Shown: positions 1 to 7,008, counted from the first letter of the stretch. The stretch: 20,626 nt of DNA from an uncultured Bacilli bacterium (GCA_944363805.1 CALVVH010000082.1:1-20626); one strand, 5' to 3'. The notes: generated from the sequence alone by a model not told the origin. Program-made: numbers and translations.

Positions 1-90
1 ATCATAGTACAATGCAGTTATAAAACTTTTTGCTTGCGCAAAAACTTTCATAACTTGCTATACATTATACCATATAATATTTAAACTAAT

Positions 91-118
91 AAAAAAGAGT
101 ATATAATTAATACTCTTT
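91..118 (-). terminator. Intrinsic terminator after the CBASS operon
   Basis: A 9-bp stem (94-102 with 110-118, AAAGAGTAT/ATACTCTTT) with a 7-nt loop is followed on the minus strand by a run of Ts (91-96). It begins directly after the stop codon of the Cap15-like gene, so it closes the CBASS transcript. Confidence 0.75.
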
Positions 119-638
119 CTACCCTATAAATACTATATCACCACAACTTAGCCTATCAGTAAAATATTCACCATTAATTTTTTTAATATCATTCAAGTTT
201 AATTTACATGTTCCATTATGTATTTTACTTTTTTTTCTATTTTTTTGTGAAGGTTCATTTATATAAGTATAAGTTAAATACCAGACATCTTGTTCTTGAT
301 AAATATTTGCAATAACAGACTTACTAAAACTTTCATCACTTTTCATAGTTACTTTTACAGAAAACAAATCTTGTTTAATATTAACATCAACTATTTTATT
401 CCTTGCTTGACCACCATATTGATAATCTATTCTGGCAACATATTTTTTCTTTAATCTAGGTGTTTTTTCAAGAGGATTATATTTCCACAACCATTTGCTA
501 TAAATCGTAAACAAAAACAATGATATAGTTACAGAATAACTTATAGCATCTAAAATAGATAATTTAAATATATAACATAATCCTAATAATATTATAAAAC
601 TTATATATATAAATATTTTCCAAATACTTTTTATTCAT
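119..638 (-). CDS. cap15: Cap15-like CBASS effector with an apparent frameshift at its start
   Basis: Cap15 is a membrane CBASS effector: two N-terminal helices plus a beta-barrel that binds the cyclic nucleotide made by the partner CD-NTase and disrupts the inner membrane. The frame is open from 634 to 119. It encodes two hydrophobic helices (about 592-617 and 521-560 in DNA terms), then a barrel region containing WLWKYNP, YTYINEP, IHNGTC and GEYFTDR, which resembles my memory of Cap15 receptor domains. No ATG, GTG or TTG in this frame lies upstream of the helices; the first, a TTG at 520, would remove most of both. An ATG at 636-638 overlaps the CD-NTase stop as TAATG, the expected coupled start, but reads one frame off. 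Removing one A from the A5 run at 628-632 gives MNKSIWKIF and restores the full protein. This is either a real lesion, a slippage switch, a non-canonical ATA/ATT start or a sequencing error. Family assignment is fairly sure; intactness is not. Confidence 0.75.
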
Positions 639-1486
639 TATTCGAAAACCTCTACTGTAGTATACAATATAGTAACAAACGTTATTAATGAATTAAAAAC
701 ATCATCAGTTAGTGCTAATTGTTTAATTCCATTGCCCTCTTTAAATATTCTAAATTGATATCTATTATCATATAAGTAATTAATAATATTTTGAACTCCA
801 ATTTCTAAACAATATGTATTATTTCTAAATAAACTATCTGGTAAATTCCACAACAACGACTCCAATTGAAAAGAACCAATTTTATCAAAATTTAAATCTT
901 TTCGAATATTTTTTAATATTCTTACATATCTTTTGTAATTAAACGATGTTTTTTTGTTTTTTTCTGTTGCATTACTAATATGCTGTAATGGATAATTAAC
1001 TATTTTTTGTCCTTCATCTGTATAAAAATATATACCTTCTTTTATAGACAAGTTATAGAATGCAGGTACAACATCAATATCTTTCCTGCCAGTATTTCCA
1101 TCTACTTTAATAGACTTATTCTTTCTATGCACAGAATCGTTACCAAAATATTTCTTTAGTGCCAATATTATATCATTTTTATAAGAGGAAAATTGATAAG
1201 GAAATGCTGTTTTATAAAGTATTGATACATCAACATCACTAGTATGTTTAATATTCGTTTTATTTGCATATGATCCTTGTAATAATACTGTTAAAACATT
1301 GCCAAAGCTATCTCTTTTTTCATAATAAAATGTATACTCGTCGTATTGTTTTAACGTATCATCAAGATCATATCCAGCTGATACTAAAGCATCCCGTACC
1401 ATCTTTATTGCTCTTTTACACGATTCATTTTCAGAATCACTTATAGGTTTAGCGTATTCTTCTAAATTTTTTCTAGTATATTTCAC
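638..1486 (-). CDS. cdnE: CBASS CD-NTase (cyclic oligonucleotide synthase)
   Basis: This is a nucleotidyltransferase of the CD-NTase/OAS-like fold, which on phage infection makes a cyclic di- or oligonucleotide second messenger that activates the downstream effector. Numbering from the GTG at 1486 gives 282 aa. The core shows GS at 71-72 (LLQGSYANKT), the DVD pair at 84-86 and a third acidic residue in GRKDIDVVPAF near 136-138, the three-acid metal site of active enzymes. A GTG at 1495 is also in frame, but AAAGGAA lies directly against it, while the second GTG has that site 9 nt upstream, so I prefer 1486. It sits between a 41-aa gene and the Cap15-like gene with no room for other genes. Pairing with Cap15 suggests type I CBASS. 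The clade letter and the nucleotide product cannot be read from the sequence; the symbol is by analogy with characterised Cap15 partners. Confidence 0.82.
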   Translation of the reverse strand: MKYTRKNLEEYAKPISDSENESCKRAIKMVRDALVSAGYDLDDTLKQYDEYTFYYEKRDSFGNVLTVLLQGSYANKTNIKHTSDVDVSILYKTAFPYQFSSYKNDIILALKKYFGNDSVHRKNKSIKVDGNTGRKDIDVVPAFYNLSIKEGIYFYTDEGQKIVNYPLQHISNATEKNKKTSFNYKRYVRILKNIRKDLNFDKIGSFQLESLLWNLPDSLFRNNTYCLEIGVQNIINYLYDNRYQFRIFKEGNGIKQLALTDDVFNSLITFVTILYTTVEVFE

Positions 1487-1500
1487 TACTTTCACTTCCT

Positions 1501-1626
1501 TTACTTCTTTCTATTTGATAGTACACTTCCCGCTAAACTTTTAGCAGATTTAGAAGATTTTTTTGATTTCAAAACTTTTGATGCAGTACTTGAAGTTTTT
1601 TTTGAGCTTCTAATTTTATTCGCCAT
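1501..1626 (-). CDS. 41-aa basic Ser/Lys-rich protein at the head of the CBASS operon
   Basis: A short ORF with a strong ribosome-binding site (AAGGAGATGA, 1631-1640) and ATG start. The product is 41 aa, almost entirely Ser, Lys, Ala and Thr, with no membrane segment and a C-terminal AKSLAGSVLSNRKK. It ends 14 nt before the CD-NTase start, so it is the first gene of that operon. From memory, small proteins with a similar Lys-Ser-Ala-Gly-Ser-x-Leu-Ser tail occur beside CBASS nucleotidyltransferases and some other defence genes, without a settled role. Its charge suggests nucleic acid or membrane-surface contact, but that is inference. Real translation is likely given the ribosome-binding site and position. 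Confidence 0.65.
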   Translation of the reverse strand: MANKIRSSKKTSSTASKVLKSKKSSKSAKSLAGSVLSNRKK

Positions 1627-1662
1627 ATTTTCATCTCCTTATCCGACCTTTATTTCTTAACG

Positions 1663-1699
1663 AAAAAAAGATTGCAAAAATGTAAACTTAAGCAATCTT
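1663..1699 (-). terminator. Intrinsic terminator in the CBASS leader
   Basis: An 8-bp stem (1668-1675 with 1692-1699, AAGATTGC/GCAATCTT) is followed by seven Ts on the minus strand. It lies between the promoter at 1889-1917 and the 41-aa gene that opens the CBASS operon, with no other obvious strong promoter after it. It could end a separate small transcript or act as an attenuator. Confidence 0.7.
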
Positions 1700-1730
1700 A
1701 CAAAAACCTATTGATTAGGATCCAAATTTA

Positions 1731-1814
1731 TTATATAATAATATCGTAATAAGTTTGAAAGTTGCTTATTGCTCTGTTTATCTGTGCTTTGTATTGTTTC
1801 GCACATTTATTCAT
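1731..1814 (-). CDS. Possible 27-aa leader peptide
   Basis: A 27-residue ORF (MNKCAKQYKAQ, then INRAISNFQTYYDIII) starts at an ATG preceded by AGAAAGGCAATA, a fair ribosome-binding site. It lies inside the predicted RNA that starts near 1882 and ends at the terminator at 1663-1699. I do not recognise it. There is no run of one amino acid that would mark a classical attenuation peptide, though two Tyr codons sit near its end. It may be a leader peptide, a small independent gene or chance. Confidence 0.35.
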   Translation of the reverse strand: MNKCAKQYKAQINRAISNFQTYYDIII

Positions 1815-1856
1815 TATTGCCTTTCTTTTTTGCCGAAAAGATTGGCCTTTTTTATT

Positions 1857-1881
1857 GAGATAATTCGTTAAACTTTATCTC
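1857..1881 (-). other. 5'-end hairpin of the leader RNA
   Basis: GAGATAA (1857-1863) pairs with TTATCTC (1875-1881). The hairpin would sit at the very 5' end of a transcript starting near 1882, a placement typical of RNA-stabilising or regulatory 5' stems. Confidence 0.4.
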
Positions 1882-1888
1882 TGCATTA

Positions 1889-1917
1889 ATTATAGCAAAA
1901 AACGTGATATATATCAA
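1889..1917 (-). promoter_or_regulatory. Sigma-A promoter for the CBASS leader
   Basis: On the minus strand TTGATA (1912-1917) is separated by 17 nt from TATAAT (1889-1894), with TGC before the -10 (extended -10). This is the best promoter in the stretch upstream of the CBASS genes. The rest of the roughly 390-nt gap 1627-2020 holds the 27-aa ORF and terminators noted here. Confidence 0.65.
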
Positions 1918-1936
1918 TGTATATTTCACGTTTTTT
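1897..1936. terminator. Bidirectional terminator-like hairpin
   Basis: AAAAAACGTGA (1897-1907) and TCACGTTTTTT (1926-1936) form an 11-bp stem with U-rich ends in either direction. It overlaps the -35 of the CBASS leader promoter and would stop transcripts arriving from the truncated amidase gene. Confidence 0.65.
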
Positions 1937-2020
1937 TGCGTTTTAGAACGCCTTAAACACATAATCAATACCTTATACCTTTTTTACAAAAAAACGCTGT
2001 ATAACTGTCTAAATGCCCAA

Positions 2021-2320
2021 TTAAATTATGTAATGGTAACTGAACTCCGCTCCCCCAGCATTTATATGATTGGAAACTACAATTACATCACTACCATCAC
2101 CATAAAAGCTCTGTATCTTATCAGGTCTATTATTACTATCTAAAGTTACATCTCCTGTCCTCGACATTTCATTAGGTATACCCATTTCATCTAATCTTTT
2201 ATGAATATATTCACTAATTTTTAATGTATATTCCTTTTCCGTTATCCCATTGGCAACAGTCCCGGGATCTTCCCCCCCATGACCAGCATCAATTACCACT
2301 TTTTTTAACACTCTATCCAT
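2021..2320 (-). pseudogene. N-acetylmuramoyl-L-alanine amidase (Amidase_3), 3'-truncated
   Basis: Amidase_3 enzymes are zinc hydrolases that cut the bond between MurNAc and L-Ala in peptidoglycan. The first 90 residues are typical: VVIDAGHGGEDPGTV near residue 8 with the first zinc His, then a SRTGD segment and SNHINAGG with the next zinc His. After NAGG the product runs into about ten unrelated residues and stops. Family members continue for roughly another 100 residues including the catalytic Glu, so this copy should be inactive. The ATG at 2320 is chosen because AGGTGA lies 6 nt upstream; a GTG at 2329 is in frame but badly placed. The break near 2045 coincides with the start of the CBASS region, suggesting that an inserted island ends here. 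Confidence 0.75.
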
Positions 2321-2384
2321 GTATATCACCTAGAATATTATATGGATAAATTTAATTTTTGTTATTGTTTAAATACTTATCACA

Positions 2385-3138
2385 CTAGTTTTTTAAAAAA
2401 AGTTCTTTAACAATTAAATCTTGTGAATGTAAGTTATTATTTTTACCCAACAATAAATTTTCATAAAATTTAATTAAGTAACTATTATCTTCTTTTATAT
2501 TTAAATAATTATTAAAGTAATTACTTCTTACTAAAGAATTTCTAAAATAAACTGATTTATCTTTAAACAAAGTATTATCAACATTATAACCTAAATAAAT
2601 TAAATACTTTTCAATAAATAAAGCTGTAGTTCTAGTATTACCTTCTCTAAAAAATATCATATTCCAAAGATTCAGTTAATGTTTTAAAGTCACCATAAGC
2701 AACCGAATCATTATTTAAAATTTTTTCATGTTTAGAAAAATCTATCTTTCTAAATTCGCCAGCAAATCCATAAACATCTTGAAATAAAAATTTATGAACA
2801 TATTTTAAATAAGCTACTGATAATTCAAAATTATCTTCATTTAATAATTCAACTATTCGAGTTGATACAAAGTCACACTCTAATTCACTATGATTTATTT
2901 CATTTTTCTTTTCTTTTTCTGCGTAATATGCCCTTAATTCATCTTCTACTTGACTAATAGTTATACTACCACTTACATTTTCTTCTAATAACTTTTCTAA
3001 ATAATTAGAAGGCTTTAAATTATCAACTTCTTGAAGTCCTATAGCCATATCCCATTGTAACTGTTTAACATAATCATTAGGTTTATGTATTTCTTCATAT
3101 TCATTAACACTCGAATCTAATTTTTTTTCATTATTCAT
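2385..3138 (-). pseudogene. fic: Fic-domain AMPylase gene broken by internal deletion and frameshift
   Basis: Fic enzymes transfer AMP or related groups to target hydroxyls using a HPFxxGN(G/T)R loop. The first reading frame (2647-3138) gives an N-terminal helical region like the fused inhibitory segments of some Fic proteins, then YVHKFLFQDVYGFAGEFRKI, the start of a Fic core. It ends after LTESLEYDIF. The second frame (2385-2660) resumes at FREGNTRTTALFIEKYL, the end of the active loop. About 30-40 residues that normally lie between, including the catalytic His, are absent, and the frames no longer match. The start at 3138 has GGTGAT upstream. This is a dead gene unless the short products act alone. 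Confidence 0.8.
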
Positions 3139-3166
3139 AACATCACCAGTTCACTTTTGTACATAC

Positions 3167-3195
3167 ATTATATTATTTTGCTGAACAAATGTAAA
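3167..3195 (-). promoter_or_regulatory. Promoter of the broken fic gene
   Basis: TTTACA (3190-3195) and TATAAT (3167-3172) on the minus strand are 17 nt apart. They lie about 30 nt upstream of the Fic ATG, so the broken gene retains a near-consensus promoter. Confidence 0.7.
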
Positions 3196-3205
3196 TAAAA
3201 CCCTA

Positions 3206-3865
3206 TTATTCATCTTTATTTAACATCTTTTCTAATTTACGTTCTATTTGATAAAGTGTATTCGTCCCCGATAAATCTCCGTTTAAATCGACTAGAACTG
3301 AATATAGTATTTTCCTTTTTGAAGGATTAGCATTATTAGGTACCTCTATATTGGTATCTTTTTCATATACTCCCAGTGTCCCATCTTCCTTAGTCTTAGT
3401 ATAATAATGTTTACCTGTCAAACTAGAATAAAAACTTGTTCCCTTAAAATTGTGTCTGTTCTTAGCTAAAGTTAAAGCCGATTTTTCCTCTTCTTTATCC
3501 TCTTTAGTTTCCTTCCAAATATGCAACCTATCAAGTGTAGTAGTAAATTCTGCAATTGATTCAAAAGCCGAATATATCTCTTCTGGCTTAATATGATAAA
3601 ACTCCCTAACTCGCAACTTATTATTCACCATTTCTTTACTGCGCAACTCTGGATTTATTCTATCGAGAAAATCATGCATCTTTTTATCTGTTAATCTTTC
3701 AGTAACATCGTAAGTAGCATAAATTCGAAATGAAAAAGGGACCGCTTCTGAATTATTTAATTGTTTCACTCTTGCTTCTACATCATCAGCATAACCAATC
3801 TTCACATATTCAGGAAAAGAAGGATTGGTCAAAATATATATAACTCCACATTTATCTGCCATCAT
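3206..3865 (-). CDS. GIY-YIG nuclease-like protein (T5orf172/MUG113 type)
   Basis: A 219-aa protein. Residues 7-40 carry the GIY-YIG pattern as VIYILTN and YVKIGYA, followed by VEARVKQLN with the likely catalytic Arg32, in the form typical of the T5orf172 subgroup. A charged KETKEDKEEEK linker near 115-130 leads to a second part with FKGTSFYSSLTGKHYYTK, which I do not assign to a family. GIY-YIG proteins cut DNA; the T5orf172 subgroup is widespread in phages and bacteria with mostly unknown targets. AGGAGAG precedes the start by 8 nt. It follows the GNAT gene by only 19 nt, so it is the third gene of that operon. Confidence 0.75.
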   Translation of the reverse strand: MMADKCGVIYILTNPSFPEYVKIGYADDVEARVKQLNNSEAVPFSFRIYATYDVTERLTDKKMHDFLDRINPELRSKEMVNNKLRVREFYHIKPEEIYSAFESIAEFTTTLDRLHIWKETKEDKEEEKSALTLAKNRHNFKGTSFYSSLTGKHYYTKTKEDGTLGVYEKDTNIEVPNNANPSKRKILYSVLVDLNGDLSGTNTLYQIERKLEKMLNKDE

Positions 3866-3884
3866 TAATCACTCTCCTATCAAA

Positions 3885-4385
3885 TTATAGCTTTTTCCAA
3901 TAAACATTTCTAATTCCTCTTTTAAAGTTCTTGGTTCCTTTTAATTCAAATCCCACTTCCACTAAATTATTTATCGAATACTTGTTATCAGGATGAATTG
4001 TTCCAACAGCATACTTATATCCCAACATTTTCGAATATTTATCAAGCTCTAAAATCATTTGATACTGTAACTTATTTCCTACATATTTTGGATTTACAAA
4101 CATTGGACCATAATCAGTAACTTCCCTATAATTTAAATCTAAACCAAACTTCTTTAAGGCATCTTCATCACTTGGAATCAGCATCATTGAACAAACTGGT
4201 ATATCGTTATCATAGTAAATCCATATCTTAGAATCATTATTTAACATATATTCCAAATCACTTTTTGAAAAATCCCCCAACCATTCTGGATATTCCATAT
4301 TTTGTTTGACCAATTCTCTAAATGATATATATTCATCTAGCTTAATACTGTCATTTACGCATTTCAAATCATTTAATTTCATCAT
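3885..4385 (-). CDS. GNAT-family N-acetyltransferase
   Basis: A 166-aa protein with the layout of a GNAT acetyltransferase, which moves an acetyl group from acetyl-CoA to an amine. The central strand reads DYGPMFVNPKYVGNKLQYQMI, with the V-x-P-x-Y-x-G-N/K-L pattern standing in for the acetyl-CoA-binding Q/RxxGxG/A loop. A later strand is YKYAVGTIHPDNKYSINNLVEVGFEL, the usual C-terminal motif where the Asn/Val-Gly-Phe end marks the acceptor-site strand. The start ATGATG lies just past the stop of the upstream nuclease gene (1-nt gap) with only a weak AGAGTGA site, implying translational coupling. Substrate unknown. Confidence 0.75.
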   Translation of the reverse strand: MMKLNDLKCVNDSIKLDEYISFRELVKQNMEYPEWLGDFSKSDLEYMLNNDSKIWIYYDNDIPVCSMMLIPSDEDALKKFGLDLNYREVTDYGPMFVNPKYVGNKLQYQMILELDKYSKMLGYKYAVGTIHPDNKYSINNLVEVGFELKGTKNFKRGIRNVYWKKL

Positions 4386-4386
4386 T

Positions 4387-5109
4387 TCACTCTAAACTGC
4401 TATCACCTGTAGCGTAATCAATTTTTATACCTGGTTGAACATTATAAACAAATACATTAAATTGCAACTCTCCATTATCTTCCACCGAATATGCCTCCAT
4501 TTGCACACCCGTTGCTACCAAGTTATCTCCTTCAAAAAATGGTGTAACTCTATAAAGCACATGATTACCAGTTTCTTCTATATATGCTGCTACCTCATTT
4601 TCAAATTGCAACATCGTCGTTGCATTCATATATCTTGTACAAGTTATTAAATTTTGTTCATTAGCATTTTCCCCTGTCAGTTGATAACCAATTAAATGAC
4701 AACGATTATATAAATATTTCCCACTTACAATATCATATTTAACTGTATGCCAACCACTCGGCCTTACTTGCCCAATACTTTCCCTTTCCTCTGTGGGCAT
4801 CATATCTTTACTAACATTAGCAAAAGCTACTCCGCATCTTCCCAAAGTATCTAAATCACTGTAATTTTCAAAACTTTGCTTAGTCTTTTCTTCTTCGGTA
4901 AATTCAGGAACATTATCATTTAAATAAATGTATGCCTCACCATTATACTCAGGAATATTTTCTAAATCATAATGTTCATAAGTCTTGGTACTACCCTCAC
5001 TATAGTTAATCCATTCATCTCGAAAATAATAAGCAAAATAAGATAGCAAGAAAAATAATACTAAAACCAAAACCTCATTTATATATTTTTTCTTCTTTCT
5101 TCTAGCCAC
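4387..5109 (-). CDS. Membrane-anchored DNA/RNA non-specific endonuclease (EndA-like)
   Basis: A beta-beta-alpha-metal nuclease. Numbering from GTG 5109 gives 240 aa. A basic ARRKKKK start is followed by one membrane helix (about 11-28), placing the domain outside the membrane. The active site is YNRCHLIGYQLTGENANE with catalytic His near 138, and NLITCTRYMN after it, as in the streptococcal EndA/secreted DNase branch where DRGH is replaced by NRCH. Such enzymes degrade extracellular or incoming DNA; in pneumococcus EndA produces single strands during uptake. A GTG at 5118 is also in frame, but AGGTGA sits correctly only for 5109. First gene of a three-gene operon with the GNAT and GIY-YIG genes. 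Confidence 0.85.
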   Translation of the reverse strand: MARRKKKKYINEVLVLVLFFLLSYFAYYFRDEWINYSEGSTKTYEHYDLENIPEYNGEAYIYLNDNVPEFTEEEKTKQSFENYSDLDTLGRCGVAFANVSKDMMPTEERESIGQVRPSGWHTVKYDIVSGKYLYNRCHLIGYQLTGENANEQNLITCTRYMNATTMLQFENEVAAYIEETGNHVLYRVTPFFEGDNLVATGVQMEAYSVEDNGELQFNVFVYNVQPGIKIDYATGDSSLE

Positions 5110-5130
5110 TATTATCACCTATATATAGGT

Positions 5131-5139
5131 ATTATACCA
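5131..5139 (-). promoter_or_regulatory. Extended -10 promoter for the nuclease operon
   Basis: TGG then TATAAT reads on the minus strand (TATAAT at 5131-5136). No good -35 lies upstream, which is compatible with an extended -10 element. It is back to back with the plus-strand promoter at 5148-5176. Confidence 0.6.
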
Positions 5140-5147
5140 CAATTAAT

Positions 5148-5176
5148 TTGACATAAATAGGCAAATATGCTAAAAT
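5148..5176 (+). promoter_or_regulatory. Consensus sigma-A promoter
   Basis: TTGACA (5148-5153), a 17-nt spacer and TAAAAT (5171-5176). It drives the Cys-containing protein that starts at 5206. Confidence 0.8.
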
Positions 5177-5205
5177 ACACAGTATTAAATGAAGGGGGAA
5201 ATATT

Positions 5206-5862
5206 TTGACAAAATATAAAAAACAATGCGGTTCATGTGTTCATTATCGCATTGATGATTTACGTGGTGGTGACCGTGATGGTTATGGTTGTGATGCCAA
5301 TGGTAAAGCCTTTGGTTCATCATACTACAAAAGATTTCCGTTTGACCATACTTGCAGCAGATATAAAGAAGACAGTAATCGCAGTGATCGTGATATTGAA
5401 AAAGCTTATAAAGCTCTTGACTCAAAATATGGCTATCGCCCCGGCAGTTCTTCATGGTGGCATATAGCAACATTTGTCAATGAAACGTTAGGTAACAATC
5501 TATGTGGCAATTATTTTTACATCATGGTCGATTTTCGAGAAAACTATTTACAAAAGAATTTAAAATATGTCAACTTTCTAATTCAATACGATATATATGG
5601 TCGTCTTATTGTTGATTCTTTACGCAAAGACCATCAAAAAACATTAATTGCTAGAGAACTGTTATTAAATCATATCATTCCTATTTGCCAAGCTATCGAA
5701 GCGCAACAATATGATGAAGCCTTTGGTAAATATTGTGAAATGTTTGAAACTCTAAAAAGTCTTTATCAAATAAATGAAGTATCCACTTACAATTTTGACA
5801 ATCCCAAAGAGCTAAGTAATACGGAAATATTATCTTTAAAAAGACAAAAGGAAGAAAACTAA
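5206..5862 (+). CDS. Hypothetical protein with an N-terminal Cys cluster
   Basis: A 218-aa protein I do not recognise. The TTG at 5206 is chosen because GAAGGGGGAA lies just upstream; the ATG at 5167 lies inside the promoter and cannot be the start of that transcript. The N-terminus has CGSCVHY, then GYGCDANGK and HTCSRYKED: four cysteines and nearby histidines that could bind zinc or form disulphides. The second half is helical, with SSWWHIATFV and a stretch resembling a long helical bundle (YVNFLIQYDIYGRLIVDSLRK). No signal peptide or membrane segment is visible. It is a single-gene transcript facing the YbaK operon. Confidence 0.75.
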   Translation: MTKYKKQCGSCVHYRIDDLRGGDRDGYGCDANGKAFGSSYYKRFPFDHTCSRYKEDSNRSDRDIEKAYKALDSKYGYRPGSSSWWHIATFVNETLGNNLCGNYFYIMVDFRENYLQKNLKYVNFLIQYDIYGRLIVDSLRKDHQKTLIARELLLNHIIPICQAIEAQQYDEAFGKYCEMFETLKSLYQINEVSTYNFDNPKELSNTEILSLKRQKEEN

Positions 5863-5876
5863 TCTCTTCCTTTTTT
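5847..5876. terminator. Terminator between convergent genes
   Basis: AAAGGAAGA (5847-5855) pairs with TCTTCCTTT (5865-5873), followed by Ts on the plus strand. It spans the stop of the plus-strand gene and reaches the stop of the YbaK gene at 5875. Confidence 0.75.
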
Positions 5877-6336
5877 ACTTGCTAACATCCACCCAAGAAT
5901 TCATGCTAGAATACTCTTCCAACTCTGAAATTGTTAACTTAATAGCGCTATTACTACTACCACATGCCGGATAAACAAATTCAAATCTTTTCAAAGACTC
6001 ATCCAAATAAACTTTAATTCCCTCCTTTATTCCAAAAGGACAAACACCTCCCGCTTCATGACCAACAAGTTCTTTTAGATTTTCACTTGGTATCATTTTG
6101 GCTTTGCATCTAAACGTTTGTTTAAACTTAGAATTATCAATTTTTCTATCTCCCGCCAAAACAATTAATATTGGCTTATCATCGACTATAAATGACATTG
6201 TCTTAGCAATATGAGCTTCATCACATCCAATTGCTAATGCTGCATCTCTAACTGTTGCGCTCGACTCTGAAAACTCCAAAATATCTTTATCTTTGTTAAA
6301 CTGTTTTAAATATTCTCGAACCAAATTAATTGCCAT
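5875..6336 (-). CDS. ybaK: YbaK/EbsC-family aminoacyl-tRNA deacylase
   Basis: A 153-aa protein of the YbaK/prolyl-tRNA editing fold. Family members free-stand in the cytoplasm and hydrolyse mischarged tRNA, classically Cys-tRNA(Pro). The sequence shows the ordered segments IAKTMSFIVDDKPILIVLAGD, a conserved Lys in IDNSKFKQTF, VGHEAGGVCPFG and VYPACGSSNSAIKLTISEL, the usual landmarks including the GGVCPFG substrate loop. Length matches the family. AAGGAG lies 7 nt upstream of the ATG, and the gene overlaps the RDD gene by 11 bp, so the two are co-expressed. The subfamily and exact substrate are inferred only. Confidence 0.88.
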   Translation of the reverse strand: MAINLVREYLKQFNKDKDILEFSESSATVRDAALAIGCDEAHIAKTMSFIVDDKPILIVLAGDRKIDNSKFKQTFRCKAKMIPSENLKELVGHEAGGVCPFGIKEGIKVYLDESLKRFEFVYPACGSSNSAIKLTISELEEYSSMNSWVDVSK

Positions 6337-6943
6337 TTTCTATCTCCTTCACTACTACTTTTGTATTAGCAATTATATCGTGCAATCCTCTTCCATCTTT
6401 TCGGAAAAGTACCATAAAAGCAGTAACAAACAAAATAACAGTGGAAACTACACTTAAAACTGAACTAACCCAAATATAACCATTACTATCAAAAATAAAT
6501 AGACTTATAATGAGCAAAGCTTCTAACCATAAATTATAAAGAATCACTGACCTAAGCAACATTTGCCACCATCTTGGTTTATTATCATCTTTTCCAACTA
6601 CTTGAATATTAAACATTTTCTTTCCCAAAGTTTGATTCTTATTCCACATTTGAAATCCCCAAAAATAAGCTATGTAGATGACAACAGATATTATTGAAAT
6701 ACTTACACTATACTTACTCAAATCATAATTTACTTCTCTAAATTCTGCACTTTCAGCAATCTCTGTAGCATTATCTACTGTTAAGCCATCCATTATTTCT
6801 AAATAATTATCATATACTTGCATATATTCATCATAAGTTGGATTTAAAAATCTAATTTGATTGAGCATTGTCAACAACAAAAATATGAATAGATAATCAA
6901 TTATATAAGCCCCAATTCTTTTAATTAATACACTGTTTCCCAT
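6326..6943 (-). CDS. RDD-family membrane protein
   Basis: A 205-aa integral membrane protein. The N-terminus has KRIGAYIIDYLFIFLLLTMLN, the Arg-Asp-containing first helix of RDD proteins, and the middle has NQTLGKKMFNIQVV, the second signature. Four hydrophobic helices are visible (about 12-29, 78-95, 128-146, 156-178) with an extracellular loop rich in acidic residues between the first two. RDD proteins are mostly uncharacterised; some affect ion exchange or antibiotic sensitivity. AGAAGG sits 6 nt upstream of the ATG. It follows the HtrA gene by 52 nt, separated by a terminator-like hairpin. Confidence 0.85.
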   Translation of the reverse strand: MGNSVLIKRIGAYIIDYLFIFLLLTMLNQIRFLNPTYDEYMQVYDNYLEIMDGLTVDNATEIAESAEFREVNYDLSKYSVSISIISVVIYIAYFWGFQMWNKNQTLGKKMFNIQVVGKDDNKPRWWQMLLRSVILYNLWLEALLIISLFIFDSNGYIWVSSVLSVVSTVILFVTAFMVLFRKDGRGLHDIIANTKVVVKEIENGN

Positions 6944-6981
6944 AAAATACCTTCTTTCATTAATATTTTATATTTATTTTG

Positions 6982-7008
6982 AAAAAAAGCAAACATTATA
7001 ATGCTTGC
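6982..7008 (-). terminator. Terminator at the end of the HtrA gene
   Basis: GCAAGCA (7002-7008 on the minus strand) pairs with TGTTTGC (6989-6995), with one G-T pair, and is followed by seven Ts. It overlaps the HtrA stop codon. Confidence 0.6.

Noticed and set aside
27..44. TTTTTGC-TTGC-GCAAAAA hairpin
   Set aside because: A 7-bp stem in AT-rich DNA at the window edge; too short to interpret.
1264..1446. 60-aa plus-strand ORF inside the CD-NTase gene
   Set aside because: Antisense shadow of a gene with clear catalytic motifs; no ribosome-binding site and no recognisable product.
1904..2143. 79-aa plus-strand ORF
   Set aside because: Overlaps a terminator and the amidase gene antisense; low-complexity Ile/Tyr/Asn product.
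5132..5473. 113-aa His-rich ORF on the minus strand
   Set aside because: Shadow of the plus-strand Cys-containing gene; the His run comes from the reverse of Asp/Gly codons.
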